DNA of 64,000 bases from Exiguobacterium sp. FSL W8-0210 (lineage in GTDB: Bacteria > Bacillota > Bacilli > Exiguobacteriales > Exiguobacteriaceae). A model generated the notes under the pieces. It saw only the letters and a list, made by a program, of their open reading frames with translations, had not been told where the DNA came from and ran no database searches. Below are positions 1-8,204 of this stretch, piece after piece. The position numbers and the translations under genes are program-made. The stretch's first letter is position 1. The number at the start of each line of letters is the position of its first letter. Where the stretch lies: NCBI RefSeq assembly GCF_038006045.1, contig NZ_JBBOUK010000001.1, positions 1,529,001 through 1,593,000 on the forward strand. Reading direction: 5' to 3'.

Positions 1-140
1 GCTACTCCTACAGAAAAAGCGCATCTTTTCGCTGTCAGAGACAAACAAGACCCGATTTCCTGCTTGAATAAGGCTGGAAAACTGGCTTGTGTCTCGCCTG
101 AGGAAAGGGCGTGAAAAGACGCGTCATTCTTTTTGTTACG
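1..140 (+). ncRNA. Rod-shaped structured RNA, 3' part (6S-like candidate)
   Basis: No reading frame fits here, but the sequence folds into one long rod. Positions 20-32 pair with 111-123 with a single mismatch, 10-18 pair with about 127-136, 38-42 plus 45-49 pair with 86-95, and 56-60 pair with 76-80. An asymmetric internal loop (33-37 opposite 96-110, containing GCCTGAGG) lies between the two long stems. A terminator follows directly. A rod with one central bubble is the architecture of 6S RNA, but the 5' end lies outside the window and the fold was done by eye. That it is a structured RNA is fairly likely; that it is 6S is only a suggestion. Confidence 0.4.
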
Positions 141-180
141 AGATAAGGTTGGCAGAATGATGATCTGCCAACCTTATCTT
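141..180 (+). terminator. Strong hairpin terminator
   Basis: A perfect 16-bp inverted repeat (141-156 with 164-179) with a 7-nt loop. It closes the structured RNA on its left. The T-run after it is short, so it may work in both directions. Confidence 0.75.
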
Positions 181-264
181 TGTAAAAACTGACTTTTGAA
201 TCAGTCCCGTCTGTATGAACATATAATTATTTCAGATACCATAATTAATATAAAAAACAAAAAA

Positions 265-290
265 CCAGCCGAGAGTAAACCTCAGGCTGG
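265..290 (-). terminator. Terminator of ohr
   Basis: CCAGCC (265-270) pairs with GGCTGG (285-290) with further pairing inside. Read on the minus strand it is followed by a T-run, just downstream of the ohr stop codon. Confidence 0.75.
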
Positions 291-305
291 CTAGAAATGC
301 TACAC

Positions 306-728
306 TTATTCTGCGTCAGTCGTACGTGTGTAGACGTCGACTTGAATGTTTCCAGCAGTTGCACGTGAGTAAGGGCAGACCGTATGCGCGACTTTCGCGA
401 GTTCAGCGGCCGCTTCTTCTGAGATCCCGCGGACGAGAACATCAAGTTCGACTGAAAGCATGAATCCGTCAGCTGCTTCGTTTAACGTCACGTGTGCTGT
501 AACTTCACTGCCATCATGTTTGATCCCTTGTTTGCGAGCGACCATGTTTAAAGCAGAGTCGAAGCAAGCAGAGTATCCTGCAGCAAAGAGTTGTTCTGGG
601 TTCGTTGCTTGTTTTTTCGATCCTGGTACTGGCATTGCGAGGGCGACGTCAAGGATTCCGTCCTCCGATACGACGCGTCCGTCGCGACCTCCGACAGCTG
701 TTGCAGATGATGTGAACATTGGTTTCAT
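306..728 (-). CDS. ohr: Organic hydroperoxide resistance protein Ohr
   Basis: 140-residue OsmC/Ohr-family thiol peroxidase that reduces organic hydroperoxides in the cytoplasm, normally using lipoyl thiols. The two redox cysteines are visible: C55 in the AAGYSACF motif and C118 in VCPYSRAT. The supporting E45 of NPEQLFAAGY is also present. Length is typical. It is divergent from an ohrR-type repressor gene, with the predicted operator between them, the classical Ohr/OhrR arrangement. Regulation by peroxide-sensing OhrR is inferred from that layout. Ohr rather than OsmC is favoured by the length and the OhrR neighbour. Confidence 0.95.
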   Translation of the reverse strand: MKPMFTSSATAVGGRDGRVVSEDGILDVALAMPVPGSKKQATNPEQLFAAGYSACFDSALNMVARKQGIKHDGSEVTAHVTLNEAADGFMLSVELDVLVRGISEEAAAELAKVAHTVCPYSRATAGNIQVDVYTRTTDAE

Positions 729-768
729 GTGTGTAACTCCCTTTCGTTGTTAGATTCAAATAAGTAGC

Positions 769-796
769 TTACAATTAGATTGTATACAATTTAAAT
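769..796. promoter_or_regulatory. OhrR operator between ohr and ohrR
   Basis: A palindromic AT-rich element of TACAATT and TATACAATTT half-sites lies between the divergent genes. It closely resembles the known B. subtilis OhrR operator (repeated TACAATT-type sites). It lies about 40 bp from each start codon, so it could cover both promoters. Confidence 0.75.
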
Positions 797-836
797 CGAA
801 ATGCAACTCGTTTGCTCACGATAGGAGGAATTTTTT

Positions 837-1268
837 ATGAACCCGTTAGCTTTAGATGAACAACTCTGTTTTCCGTTTTATGCGATTTCGCGTGAGATCA
901 CGCGTCGTTATCGTCCGTTACTTGAACCCCTCGGTCTGACGTATCCACAATATCTCGTCATGCTCGTCGTCTGGGAGGAGGAGGGACAATCGCTTAAAGC
1001 CATCGGCGAACGGCTCCATCTTGACTCCGGTACGTTGACGCCGTTACTAAAGAAACTCGAAGCAGCAGATTTGTTGCGACGCGTCCGTAAGCCGGAAGAC
1101 GAACGACACATCCAGATTTTTTTGACAGATGCCGGTCGTGCGTTACGGAAACAAGCAGAGACCGTTCCGCTTGATCTCGTCCAAACACTCGACGTCGATG
1201 AAGAAGATCTTCAAGTCGTCAAAGCGGCACTGAATCGTCTCGTCATGAAAATGAGCGACCCGGATTAA
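837..1268 (+). CDS. ohrR: MarR-family organic peroxide sensor OhrR
   Basis: 143-residue winged-helix MarR repressor. The N-terminal LDEQLCFPFYAISRE stretch carries the single reactive cysteine (C11) that is oxidised by organic peroxides in one-cysteine OhrR proteins. The LTYPQYLVM segment and the wing region (LDSGTLTPLLKKLE, EDERHIQI) match the family. ATGs were judged by the ribosome binding site: AGGAGGA lies about 8 nt before the ATG at 837. It should repress ohr, and probably itself, through the operator upstream. A hairpin overlaps its stop codon. Confidence 0.95.
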   Translation: MNPLALDEQLCFPFYAISREITRRYRPLLEPLGLTYPQYLVMLVVWEEEGQSLKAIGERLHLDSGTLTPLLKKLEAADLLRRVRKPEDERHIQIFLTDAGRALRKQAETVPLDLVQTLDVDEEDLQVVKAALNRLVMKMSDPD

Positions 1269-1281
1269 CCGGATCGCTCAT
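1250..1281. terminator. Bidirectional terminator after ohrR
   Basis: AATGAGCGA..CCGG pairs with CCGG..TCGCTCATT across the ohrR stop codon with one mismatch. The minus-strand gene that follows converges on it, so it can serve both. Confidence 0.7.
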
Positions 1282-1285
1282 TGTC

Positions 1286-1741
1286 TTATTTACGGCGGAA
1301 GCCTTCTTCTTCAAGATAGTTCGCTGCTTCCTTATACGAGTTGAATGCACCGTCTAAAAGATCACCGGCGTAGACGAGCCACGTGTCGATGTCTTCATTG
1401 AGCAACGTCAATTCGAACTGGTTATCGTTGACCCATGTTTCTTCGAGTGTTTCGACCGATTGGACTGTTGAGAGTGCTTTGATTGCATCTTCTAATAAGA
1501 GAATTAAAGCAGGTTCTGAGAATTCACGGATGTTGACGAAACCTTTTTCGTCCGTTTCATAACCTGGTAGACCAGCGGCATAGACGAAGCCGTTACCGTT
1601 CGGATGCAAATGATAGACGAGATTCTTCTTCTCATACTGACTGTCCGGAAATTGGAAATTGACGCGCTTCAGCGAGACATCTTTTCGGACGAGTTGTGGG
1701 AAGGTCTCGATAATTCGTAGTTTTTCTTCAAAAGTTAACAT
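1286..1741 (-). CDS. Conserved-looking protein of unknown function (151 aa)
   Basis: I do not recognise this family. It is a soluble, acidic 151-residue protein without signal peptide or membrane segment. The middle (VYHLHPNGNGFVYAAGLPGY) looks like a conserved beta-rich core, and the C-terminus is charged and helical. GGAGGA lies just upstream of the ATG. It is monocistronic, convergent with ohrR and divergent from ydbS. Codon use matches its neighbours, so I regard it as a real gene. Confidence 0.75.
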   Translation of the reverse strand: MLTFEEKLRIIETFPQLVRKDVSLKRVNFQFPDSQYEKKNLVYHLHPNGNGFVYAAGLPGYETDEKGFVNIREFSEPALILLLEDAIKALSTVQSVETLEETWVNDNQFELTLLNEDIDTWLVYAGDLLDGAFNSYKEAANYLEEEGFRRK

Positions 1742-1867
1742 GGTTCCTCCTTGGTGTTACAGTTCTTCACTTCTATATATGCGATGAAATCAAACAAAAT
1801 GTCAACCGCTGTCTGAAACCAAGCGACGTTTTTAACCGTAAATGGAAACGAAAGGAAGTGTTTTTTG

Positions 1868-2359
1868 ATGTCTACTGTACAATGGCATACGCTGCCAGAA
1901 CGATCGATTCGAGCAGAACGGCTCGGATTGTTGCCGTTACATGGCTTGATCGCCGTCATCTTGATCGGAACGACGATCACCCAAGTCATGTGGCTCGACC
2001 TGACACCTTGGTGGATGGGCATCGTCGGTCTGCTTTGGCTGATCTATTTCATTCCCCGTATCGTCTACATACCCGTTCTTCGCTTGAAGTATATGCGTTA
2101 TCGCATCGATGAGGAATTTCTCGTCGTCCGCAACGGCATCTTCTTCCGCCGCGAAGTCACCGTGCCGCTCGTCAAGGTGCAATTGATCGATAGCCAAACG
2201 GGACCGATCCTGCGTCGCTATGATTTGATCACACTTGATATTCGAACGGCATCCGGCTTCGTCACGTTGTCAAGACTCGATCGTGCTCAAGGAGACTCGC
2301 TACGCACACAAGTCGAACGATTCGCGAAACTCGAGGAGCGGGAGGAGGAATCGTTATGA
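1868..2359 (+). CDS. ydbS: PH-domain membrane protein YdbS
   Basis: 163-residue bacterial PH-domain (bPH2) membrane protein. Two N-terminal transmembrane helices (about 22-42 and 48-66) are followed by a soluble bPH2 domain (MRYRIDEEFLVVRNGIFFRREVTVPLVKVQ...). The ATG at 1868 is preferred over the TTG just upstream because AGGAAG then sits at a normal distance. It overlaps ydbT by 4 nt (ATGA), so the two are translationally coupled, as in the B. subtilis ydbST pair linked to tolerance of some antimicrobial compounds. The exact role here is unknown. Confidence 0.85.
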   Translation: MSTVQWHTLPERSIRAERLGLLPLHGLIAVILIGTTITQVMWLDLTPWWMGIVGLLWLIYFIPRIVYIPVLRLKYMRYRIDEEFLVVRNGIFFRREVTVPLVKVQLIDSQTGPILRRYDLITLDIRTASGFVTLSRLDRAQGDSLRTQVERFAKLEEREEESL

Positions 2360-3804
2360 CCCGGCGCGTCCACCCGCTGTTCATCGTGATGTCGAGTATC
2401 TCGATCATCCGCTCGCTCCTGATTCCGTTCGCCGCCTTGATTTTAAATGCGATCCGAAAAGGCGAGATCAACACCTATACGTGGATCGGGATCAGTGTTG
2501 GGATTGTGTTCGTCCTCTTATACGGGATCGCCTCCTGGTATTTCTATACGTTCACGATTGATGCCGAGACGATTCGGGTCCGCAAAGGAATTCTCCAAAA
2601 AAGTGAACGGACGACGCAACGTAAACGGATCGAGTCGATCGGCATTCAGCAAAACGTCATCGAAAGACTGTTGCGTCTTGCGACGTTGACCGTCGAGACA
2701 TCGTCTGAGAGCGGAACACCGGAAGTCGAACTGAAGGGGATCCGTCTTGATTTTGCGAAAGAACTGAAGTCGTCGATCAAAAACGAGGGACAGCTCGTCG
2801 TCGAAGAACAACAGGCGGAAGTCGCCTATACGATCCCTGTCCGCGATTTGGCATTAGCCGGTGCCTTGTCAGGACGCGTCGGACTAGCGCTCGTCGGGAT
2901 CGGGACCGCCTATCAATTCATCGATCAGTTCATTGAACGTTATGTCGATCGACTGTTCTCGGAACTCGCTCATTTATCGTTGTTCGTTTTGACGGGACTT
3001 GGCGTACTCGTCTTACTCGTCATCTACATCGGCTCGATCATCGTCTATATCTTGAAATACGGTTCCTACCGTGCCGTCTTGCAAAACAACCGATTGTTGA
3101 TCGGGTACGGGATGTTGAACCGGACCGAGGTTGCGTTTCATGCCGATAAGATTCAAGCCCTCGTCATTCAAGAAAGCTGGATTCAGCGTTTGATCGGACG
3201 AGCGAGCCTGTCCTTACACATCATCTCGGCGACTGGAGAGAAGGAGCGACTGCTGCTCCATCCGTTCATCCGAACGAACGAGATTGATGCGTTCCTGGCG
3301 ACGTATCTGCCGCGCTTTCGTCAGTTCCGCCCACAGTATGAAGTCGCACCGATTGGCTTTCGCTACCGGGTCCGGTGGCCGTTACTCGGTTATGCGCTGT
3401 TGTTTACTGCATTAAGCAGTGTCTTCATCATCGTCCTTGATTCCTCATGGCGCTTCCTGATCTTGCTTCTGTTCATCTGGTTACCGTTCTATTACTTCGC
3501 TGTGCGCAGCGGTTACCGAAAGACCCGTTTCGGAACCGGTTACGATCTCTTGATGTTACGCAAACAATGGGTCCAAAAAGAGACCGTCTATACGCCACGA
3601 CTGAAGATCGAGGAACTGACCTGGTCCGTCTCCCGCTGGCTCGAAGCAAAGGAGATTGCCCGGATTGAGATTCAACTGCGGGGTAATACTGCCTTTAACG
3701 CGCTCTATTTTGAAAGAACGGATATCGATACCTTACAGCGCTGGTATAAACAATCGTTCCTTTCGACCCCGTTAGCAGGGGAAGTGAAAACCGACGACGA
3801 ATAA
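2356..3804 (+). CDS. ydbT: PH-domain membrane protein YdbT
   Basis: 482-residue partner of YdbS. It has several transmembrane helices (about 10-50, 170-235 and 350-390) and three cytoplasmic bPH2-like segments, recognised by repeated ETIRVRKGIL..., NNRLLIGYGMLNRTEVAFHADKIQALVI and FGTGYDLLMLRKQWVQKETVYTPRLKIEEL blocks. Length and domain order fit the YdbT family. It begins inside the ydbS stop codon. A hydrolase and a PP2C-like gene follow with short gaps, suggesting a four-gene operon. Confidence 0.85.
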   Translation: MTRRVHPLFIVMSSISIIRSLLIPFAALILNAIRKGEINTYTWIGISVGIVFVLLYGIASWYFYTFTIDAETIRVRKGILQKSERTTQRKRIESIGIQQNVIERLLRLATLTVETSSESGTPEVELKGIRLDFAKELKSSIKNEGQLVVEEQQAEVAYTIPVRDLALAGALSGRVGLALVGIGTAYQFIDQFIERYVDRLFSELAHLSLFVLTGLGVLVLLVIYIGSIIVYILKYGSYRAVLQNNRLLIGYGMLNRTEVAFHADKIQALVIQESWIQRLIGRASLSLHIISATGEKERLLLHPFIRTNEIDAFLATYLPRFRQFRPQYEVAPIGFRYRVRWPLLGYALLFTALSSVFIIVLDSSWRFLILLLFIWLPFYYFAVRSGYRKTRFGTGYDLLMLRKQWVQKETVYTPRLKIEELTWSVSRWLEAKEIARIEIQLRGNTAFNALYFERTDIDTLQRWYKQSFLSTPLAGEVKTDDE

Positions 3805-3838
3805 GGAAAGACTCACTGTCGGAAAGGAAGCGAAGCAC

Positions 3839-4758
3839 ATGCGCAAATGGGGAATCGGCATCGTGTTGCTCGTCACGTGTCTGCTACTGTTCATCGTCTA
3901 TGATGGATACCGGATGCAAGAAACATTGATCGGTCAGTCGGACGCTTCTCCGATTCTGAAGACGACGAGAACGGACGGACAGGTGACGAAAGACGAGACA
4001 TGGTTCAAACAAACGAGCGAGACACAGCAATGGTCGAAGGACGGGCTCGTCCGCTTCGGTCGTTATCTACCGGTTGACGGTAGCAAACAGACAGTCCTCC
4101 TCGTCCCGGATGAGATGATGTTTTCACAGACCGGTGTTTATGCGCTTACCCGCTATTACCATGAGGCTGATTTCAATGTCCTACTCATCGAACGGCGTGG
4201 GCAGGATCGAAGCGGTGGCGTCCGGAACTACGGTTGGCTCGATCGACTGGATGTCTTGGAATGGACGAAACGCCTGCTTGCTGAAAACGGAGACGATACA
4301 CGGATCGTCTATCACGGACTCGGTGTCGGCGCAGCGACCGTCTTACTCGCTTCTGGCGAGACCGTACCGACACAAGTCCGGGCGATCGTTGCTGAAGGAG
4401 CTTACGCCCGACTCGACGACTGGTTCAGTCTACTCGCGGACGAACAGATCCGTTACCCGGCACTGCCGTCTCTGACGGTCGCAAGCATGTGGAACAAAGG
4501 GGAACAGGACTTCTTCTTCGGCGACTCTCGGTGACGCGCCAAGCGACGAAAATCCGGGTTCCAACGCTGTTCATCCATGGACTGAAGGACGACCTCGTCC
4601 CGGTTCGGATGATGTACGAGCTGTATCAAGCAAAAACCGGATTAAAACAATTGTATCCGGTTCGTGATGCCGGACATGGTGAGACATATACGATTGATCC
4701 GGACAACTATGAAAAACGATTGCGTTTGTTCCTGCAACCTTACTTGCGGGATATGTAA
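3839..4758 (+). pseudogene. Alpha/beta hydrolase, frameshifted
   Basis: Two overlapping frames together make one membrane-anchored alpha/beta hydrolase. The first (3839-4534) has an N-terminal anchor helix, a LLVPDEMMFS oxyanion region and a GLGVGAA nucleophile-elbow-like segment in which glycine stands where Ser is expected. The second frame (to 4758) supplies RVPTLFIHGLKDDLVP (acid residue) and DAGHGETY (catalytic His). The frames join near 4520-4530, where one missing base would explain the break. It lies between ydbT (34 nt) and the PP2C-like gene (18 nt). It may be a real mutation or a sequencing error. Even intact, the elbow residue looks atypical. Confidence 0.75.
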
Positions 4759-4776
4759 AGAAGGGAAGACGGAAGC

Positions 4777-5568
4777 ATGCAGACGAGACAATCATCCTAC
4801 TACTGGGTCGGATCCGACGAATCATTCGTCGACACGAAGCAGATTGACCAGATTGGTCGGATAACGCTTGGGCGATTCGGAGGCTGCTCAAGAAGCGGAC
4901 AATATAAAAACGAAGACGGGGCTGCCATCTTGATCGGCGACGATTGGGAGATGACCGTCGTCTTAGACGCTCATAAGACAGCGGATAGTGCGGCACTTGT
5001 CTTACAGCAGTTAGCGCAACACGAGTCGCGCATTCGGACTGATCTTGATGCCCCACTTACGGACGCATTCCGACGAATCGAAACGACCGTGCTGGATCTA
5101 TTTCAAGATCCGGACTTTTTAGCGGCGTGTGCGACATTGCAAGGGGAGACGGCGTGTCTGATTGCGGTCCGGAAAGGGCGTTTCATCTGGTGGTTCTCGG
5201 TCGGTGACGTCGTCTTGTATCTGTTTCACCCGGAGCTGATGAAGATGGGACAAGCCGCCTTGAACCAGCGTCAATTCTATGAATGGATTGGACACGCGAA
5301 CACGTTTGCGTTACCGGTCCCGAGTTACGCGCGTGGGATCCGCGAATTGCGCCAAGGCGAGAATCAGTTGTTCGTGACGACGGATGGTTTGCTTGAGTGC
5401 CCGGGAACCCCATATGCTGACGCGATGCAGATCGAGGAAACTTTACGATCAGGTGGTGTCAAAGAACTTCTCTCGACGATCGAGGTACAGGGCGTTCGTG
5501 ACAGCACGACGGTCGTCACGTGGACGGTCACGATTAACGAACGCGTAACCCAACCAAGTGATACATGA
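4777..5568 (+). CDS. PP2C-like protein phosphatase
   Basis: 263-residue soluble PP2C-family (PPM) phosphatase-like protein. The family landmarks are present but diverged: GQYKNEDGA (first metal aspartate), TVVLDAHKTADSA (in place of the canonical DGxGG), GETACLIAVRKGRFIWWFSVGDVVLYLF and LFVTTDGLLE (metal aspartate). The absence of the usual glycine pair after D may alter activity. The substrate is unknown. It is the last gene of the ydbS-ydbT-hydrolase unit, 18 nt after the hydrolase, and is followed by a strong terminator. Confidence 0.8.
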   Translation: MQTRQSSYYWVGSDESFVDTKQIDQIGRITLGRFGGCSRSGQYKNEDGAAILIGDDWEMTVVLDAHKTADSAALVLQQLAQHESRIRTDLDAPLTDAFRRIETTVLDLFQDPDFLAACATLQGETACLIAVRKGRFIWWFSVGDVVLYLFHPELMKMGQAALNQRQFYEWIGHANTFALPVPSYARGIRELRQGENQLFVTTDGLLECPGTPYADAMQIEETLRSGGVKELLSTIEVQGVRDSTTVVTWTVTINERVTQPSDT

Positions 5569-5602
5569 AATAACCCGCGCTCCTGCTTGAGCGCGGGTTA
5601 TT
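5569..5602. terminator. Strong bidirectional terminator
   Basis: A perfect 14-bp GC-rich stem (5569-5582 with 5589-5602) directly after the PP2C stop codon. It also closes the small minus-strand gene that ends at 5604. Confidence 0.85.
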
Positions 5603-5603
5603 G

Positions 5604-5750
5604 TTATTCTGTTTCAGGCGTTTGTTCCTGTTGCTGATCGAGTTCGACCGGTTCTTGGTCAACGGGTGGCTTCGTTTCAGCCAACGGGAAGGCGATGCCC
5701 GCACTTGTCAGTAAGGTGATCAAGGCGGCGCTCGTCAATGTTTGACGCAT
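5604..5750 (-). CDS. Small exported or anchored peptide (48 aa)
   Basis: A 48-codon gene. The product has a short basic start (MRQ), a hydrophobic core (LTSAALITLLTSAGIAFPLA) and an acidic, proline- and glutamine-rich tail ending QEQTPETE. AAAGGA lies upstream of the ATG at 5750, and a shared terminator follows the stop. The hydrophobic segment could be a signal peptide or an anchor. I do not recognise a family. Codon use and flanking signals support it as real, but so short a frame remains uncertain. Confidence 0.55.
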   Translation of the reverse strand: MRQTLTSAALITLLTSAGIAFPLAETKPPVDQEPVELDQQQEQTPETE

Positions 5751-5898
5751 GGTCCGACACGTCCTTTCTGTCTGATTTCGACACTATATTTTAATAATTC
5801 TGAACATTCTTCATCGTTTCGTCAAGCAATCTTTTACTTCCACTACGTATTTTTCCCAAAAACCCAGTATACTTAAACATGAAAAAGGGGGAAATCGA

Positions 5899-6495
5899 TT
5901 GAAATTAACGAAAGCCAACACACGTTTATTAGAAACCGTTTTACCACGATTGAATCTGAACGTTGCAGAACCGGACCGGACGGAAATCGAAGATCGCCTG
6001 CGGGCAGACATCTATGAAGCTCAGCGAAAACAACGACCATTCGAAGAGGTCCACGGTCTATCCGTCGAGGCACGTCTTGACCAGATGATCGCCGAGTTAC
6101 CGCAGCGGCACCGGATGGAGACGCAGAAACGCTGGACACGCAACTACGTCTCCTCGATCTTGATGTTCATTTTCATTGAAGGGATTGACGGATTGTTCCA
6201 GTTTGCCTTGATTGATTACTTATTCTTCTCAATCATCGCCTTGTTCTTGATCGATGCGATGTCTCAAGTCATCACGGCACCGAAGCTTAAACAAGTCAAG
6301 TCGCGGGTCTGGATTCAATTCGTCATCAGTTTCATTCTATTTTCAACCTATAAGGCACTGCTCGTGACGATCTTCCCGGCACCGGACGTCTTGATTCAGG
6401 TCAGTGGATTGCCGTCTTATATCATAGGCATTGCAGGGCTGGTCGGTCTTTATATCTACTGGTCGAAGAATCCGTTACGAAAACGCGGCGCGTAA
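5899..6495 (+). CDS. DUF1129/HAAS-like membrane protein
   Basis: 198 residues. The N-terminal third is a charged helical domain (LTKANTRLLETVLPRLNLNVAEPDRTEIEDRL...) resembling the HAAS-type cytoplasmic domain found ahead of DUF1129-like membrane regions. Four transmembrane helices follow (about 85-105, 112-130, 142-160, 172-190). The start is TTG at 5899, chosen because AAGGGGGAA precedes it at the right distance. 21 nt separate it from the next gene, so they probably share a transcript. Function unknown. Confidence 0.75.
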   Translation: MKLTKANTRLLETVLPRLNLNVAEPDRTEIEDRLRADIYEAQRKQRPFEEVHGLSVEARLDQMIAELPQRHRMETQKRWTRNYVSSILMFIFIEGIDGLFQFALIDYLFFSIIALFLIDAMSQVITAPKLKQVKSRVWIQFVISFILFSTYKALLVTIFPAPDVLIQVSGLPSYIIGIAGLVGLYIYWSKNPLRKRGA

Positions 6496-6516
6496 TTTGC
6501 GAGAGGGGATGGTTGC

Positions 6517-7701
6517 GTGGAATTCACACATTGGAAACGACGGCTGCAAGATCATTTCGAACGAATGGGCTTTTCCTTACTGACGGAACGCCTAGCGATG
6601 CAAGACATGGTCAAACTCGAAGCGACACATGGTGCCTTCCTGTTCTTCCCGGTGACGATTCATCTCTATGAACGGTCCGGCTGGAAGATGGTCGCGTTTG
6701 AGGCAGAGACGGGGGAGGATCCGCAACTCGTCGAGCAGCAGATTGCCTCGTTGTTCCAACTCTTGATGGTGACGTTCCAAGAAGAAGAGCGGGAATTTCT
6801 GCTCGGTTTCCATGCTAATACCGGTCGTTACCTGACGGACCGTAATGCACCCGTCGGACGGCTCGTCCGTCTGATCGAAGAGTGCTGGTATGACGGTGAC
6901 GTCCTGCGAGTCGACACATTCGATCCGTTTCCGGGACTGTTCGTCGCACCACCTTTTGCCCATCAAAGTTATGCCTTCATGCCGGAAGAACGGACGTGGC
7001 GCTTATCCGTCGGGCGTACTGGACGTCCGGCGAACGATTATCGTTTCGACGGAACGATTTTGTCCCCACACCGCTTACCGGAATCGGAATTATTTACTGT
7101 GACACCAAAGTCGGTACCGTTAGAGGATGAAGAGGCGATCCGAAACTTACTGGAAACGGAACGACAGACGATCGCTAAGTTCCATGATCGTGCCATGGCG
7201 ACGATTCGGGCGTACGACCCATCATTTGGTTTTGCTTGGCGCGGGACGCAGACATTTTTCCACGGTGTTCCGGTCAATCCATTCGCACAGCGCTTGTGGC
7301 TCGAGAACGGCGTGACGCGTTACCGGATTCTACAACAAGGATCGACGCGATTGCTTGCTTCCGGTGAGACTTGTGACGCTGTCATCGAAATGCTCGATGC
7401 TGCCGTCAGCAGTGAAGAACCGGATGGTCAATCCGTCAGTCCGATTGGTCAACTGATCCTCGGGATTTGGCAACAGATCGAGTCGGACGAAGCAACGTAT
7501 ATCACGAACGTTGATTGCCGCGGCATCTCGCGTACACAAGCCGATAACCGGATCCGCCACGCGCTAGCAAGGCAAGAGACGATCGAGTGGGTGCACCGGG
7601 CACCGAACGAAGATGATATTTGTCGCTTTGCCGGTCTGACGTTGACCTTCCCACATCGTCCACCGGGTGTCATCACGATTGAACGAACGGAAGCAGAATA
7701 A
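6517..7701 (+). CDS. Uncharacterised 394-residue soluble protein
   Basis: I do not recognise this family. The GTG start at 6517 follows a GAGAGGGG ribosome binding site. The protein is acidic and soluble with no membrane segment. The last 70-80 residues (GQLILGIWQQIESDEATYITNVDCRGISRTQADNRIRHAL...) look helical and could be a small helix-turn-helix-like tail, but this is weak. Co-directional with the DUF1129-like gene and followed by a strong terminator. Codon use is normal for the region. Confidence 0.7.
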   Translation: MEFTHWKRRLQDHFERMGFSLLTERLAMQDMVKLEATHGAFLFFPVTIHLYERSGWKMVAFEAETGEDPQLVEQQIASLFQLLMVTFQEEEREFLLGFHANTGRYLTDRNAPVGRLVRLIEECWYDGDVLRVDTFDPFPGLFVAPPFAHQSYAFMPEERTWRLSVGRTGRPANDYRFDGTILSPHRLPESELFTVTPKSVPLEDEEAIRNLLETERQTIAKFHDRAMATIRAYDPSFGFAWRGTQTFFHGVPVNPFAQRLWLENGVTRYRILQQGSTRLLASGETCDAVIEMLDAAVSSEEPDGQSVSPIGQLILGIWQQIESDEATYITNVDCRGISRTQADNRIRHALARQETIEWVHRAPNEDDICRFAGLTLTFPHRPPGVITIERTEAE

Positions 7702-7703
7702 CA

Positions 7704-7750
7704 CGAACAGGCACGTCCGCGAGTAAGCAGACGTGTCTGTTCGTTTTTTT
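7704..7750 (+). terminator. Terminator
   Basis: A 14-bp stem (CGAACAGGCACGTC with GACGTGTCTGTTCG, one G-T type pair) followed by seven T residues, directly after the 394-residue protein gene. Confidence 0.9.
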
Positions 7751-8159
7751 AGTGCGCGTGCTGTGACAATCGATTAAAGACGACGGACAGACTGTAATAG
7801 ATCATTGCTGTCAGAGCAGCGATCGTAAAAGAAAGCGGCAGGTCAAATGCGTCCTTCGTCGTCAAGAGAATCAGGAGACTCGCGATCACGATACCGTACA
7901 CTCCGTAACCGAGGACTGTCGGCACATACGCTAATGTCGTCGATCACCGGTTGATGATCATGCCGATAAGGAAGTCGAGTAAGAAGCCGGACAGCAAGAT
8001 GATCGGCAAGGTCGCTAAGACGTAAAACAAAAATGTTGAACCGAATGATTCATACATCGTATCCGATGTCCGATCTCGGAGCGGTGTATAGGATATGTAT
8101 GCTAGGACGGTGCAAACGAGCGTGGTGGTCAAGATGACGGCAAGTAATCGGTTTAACAT
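7749..8159 (-). pseudogene. Small four-helix membrane protein gene interrupted by in-frame TGA
   Basis: The ATG at 8159 is preceded by AGGAGGAA. The frame runs 71 codons, meets a TGA at 7944-7946, then stays open in the same frame for 64 more codons to TAA at 7749. Both halves are hydrophobic and together give four transmembrane helices (LLAVILTTTLV..., FLFYVLATLPIILLSGFL..., VLGYGVYGIVIASLLILL, FTIAALTAMIYYSLSVV), so the TGA splits what was one protein. A TGG-to-TGA or CGA-to-TGA change would explain it. Family unknown. The acquired AT-rich island begins just upstream. Confidence 0.75.
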
Positions 8160-8204
8160 CAAGGTTCCTCCTTTATTTTCCTTATTGAGGGGTCCCCCCA
8201 ACAA

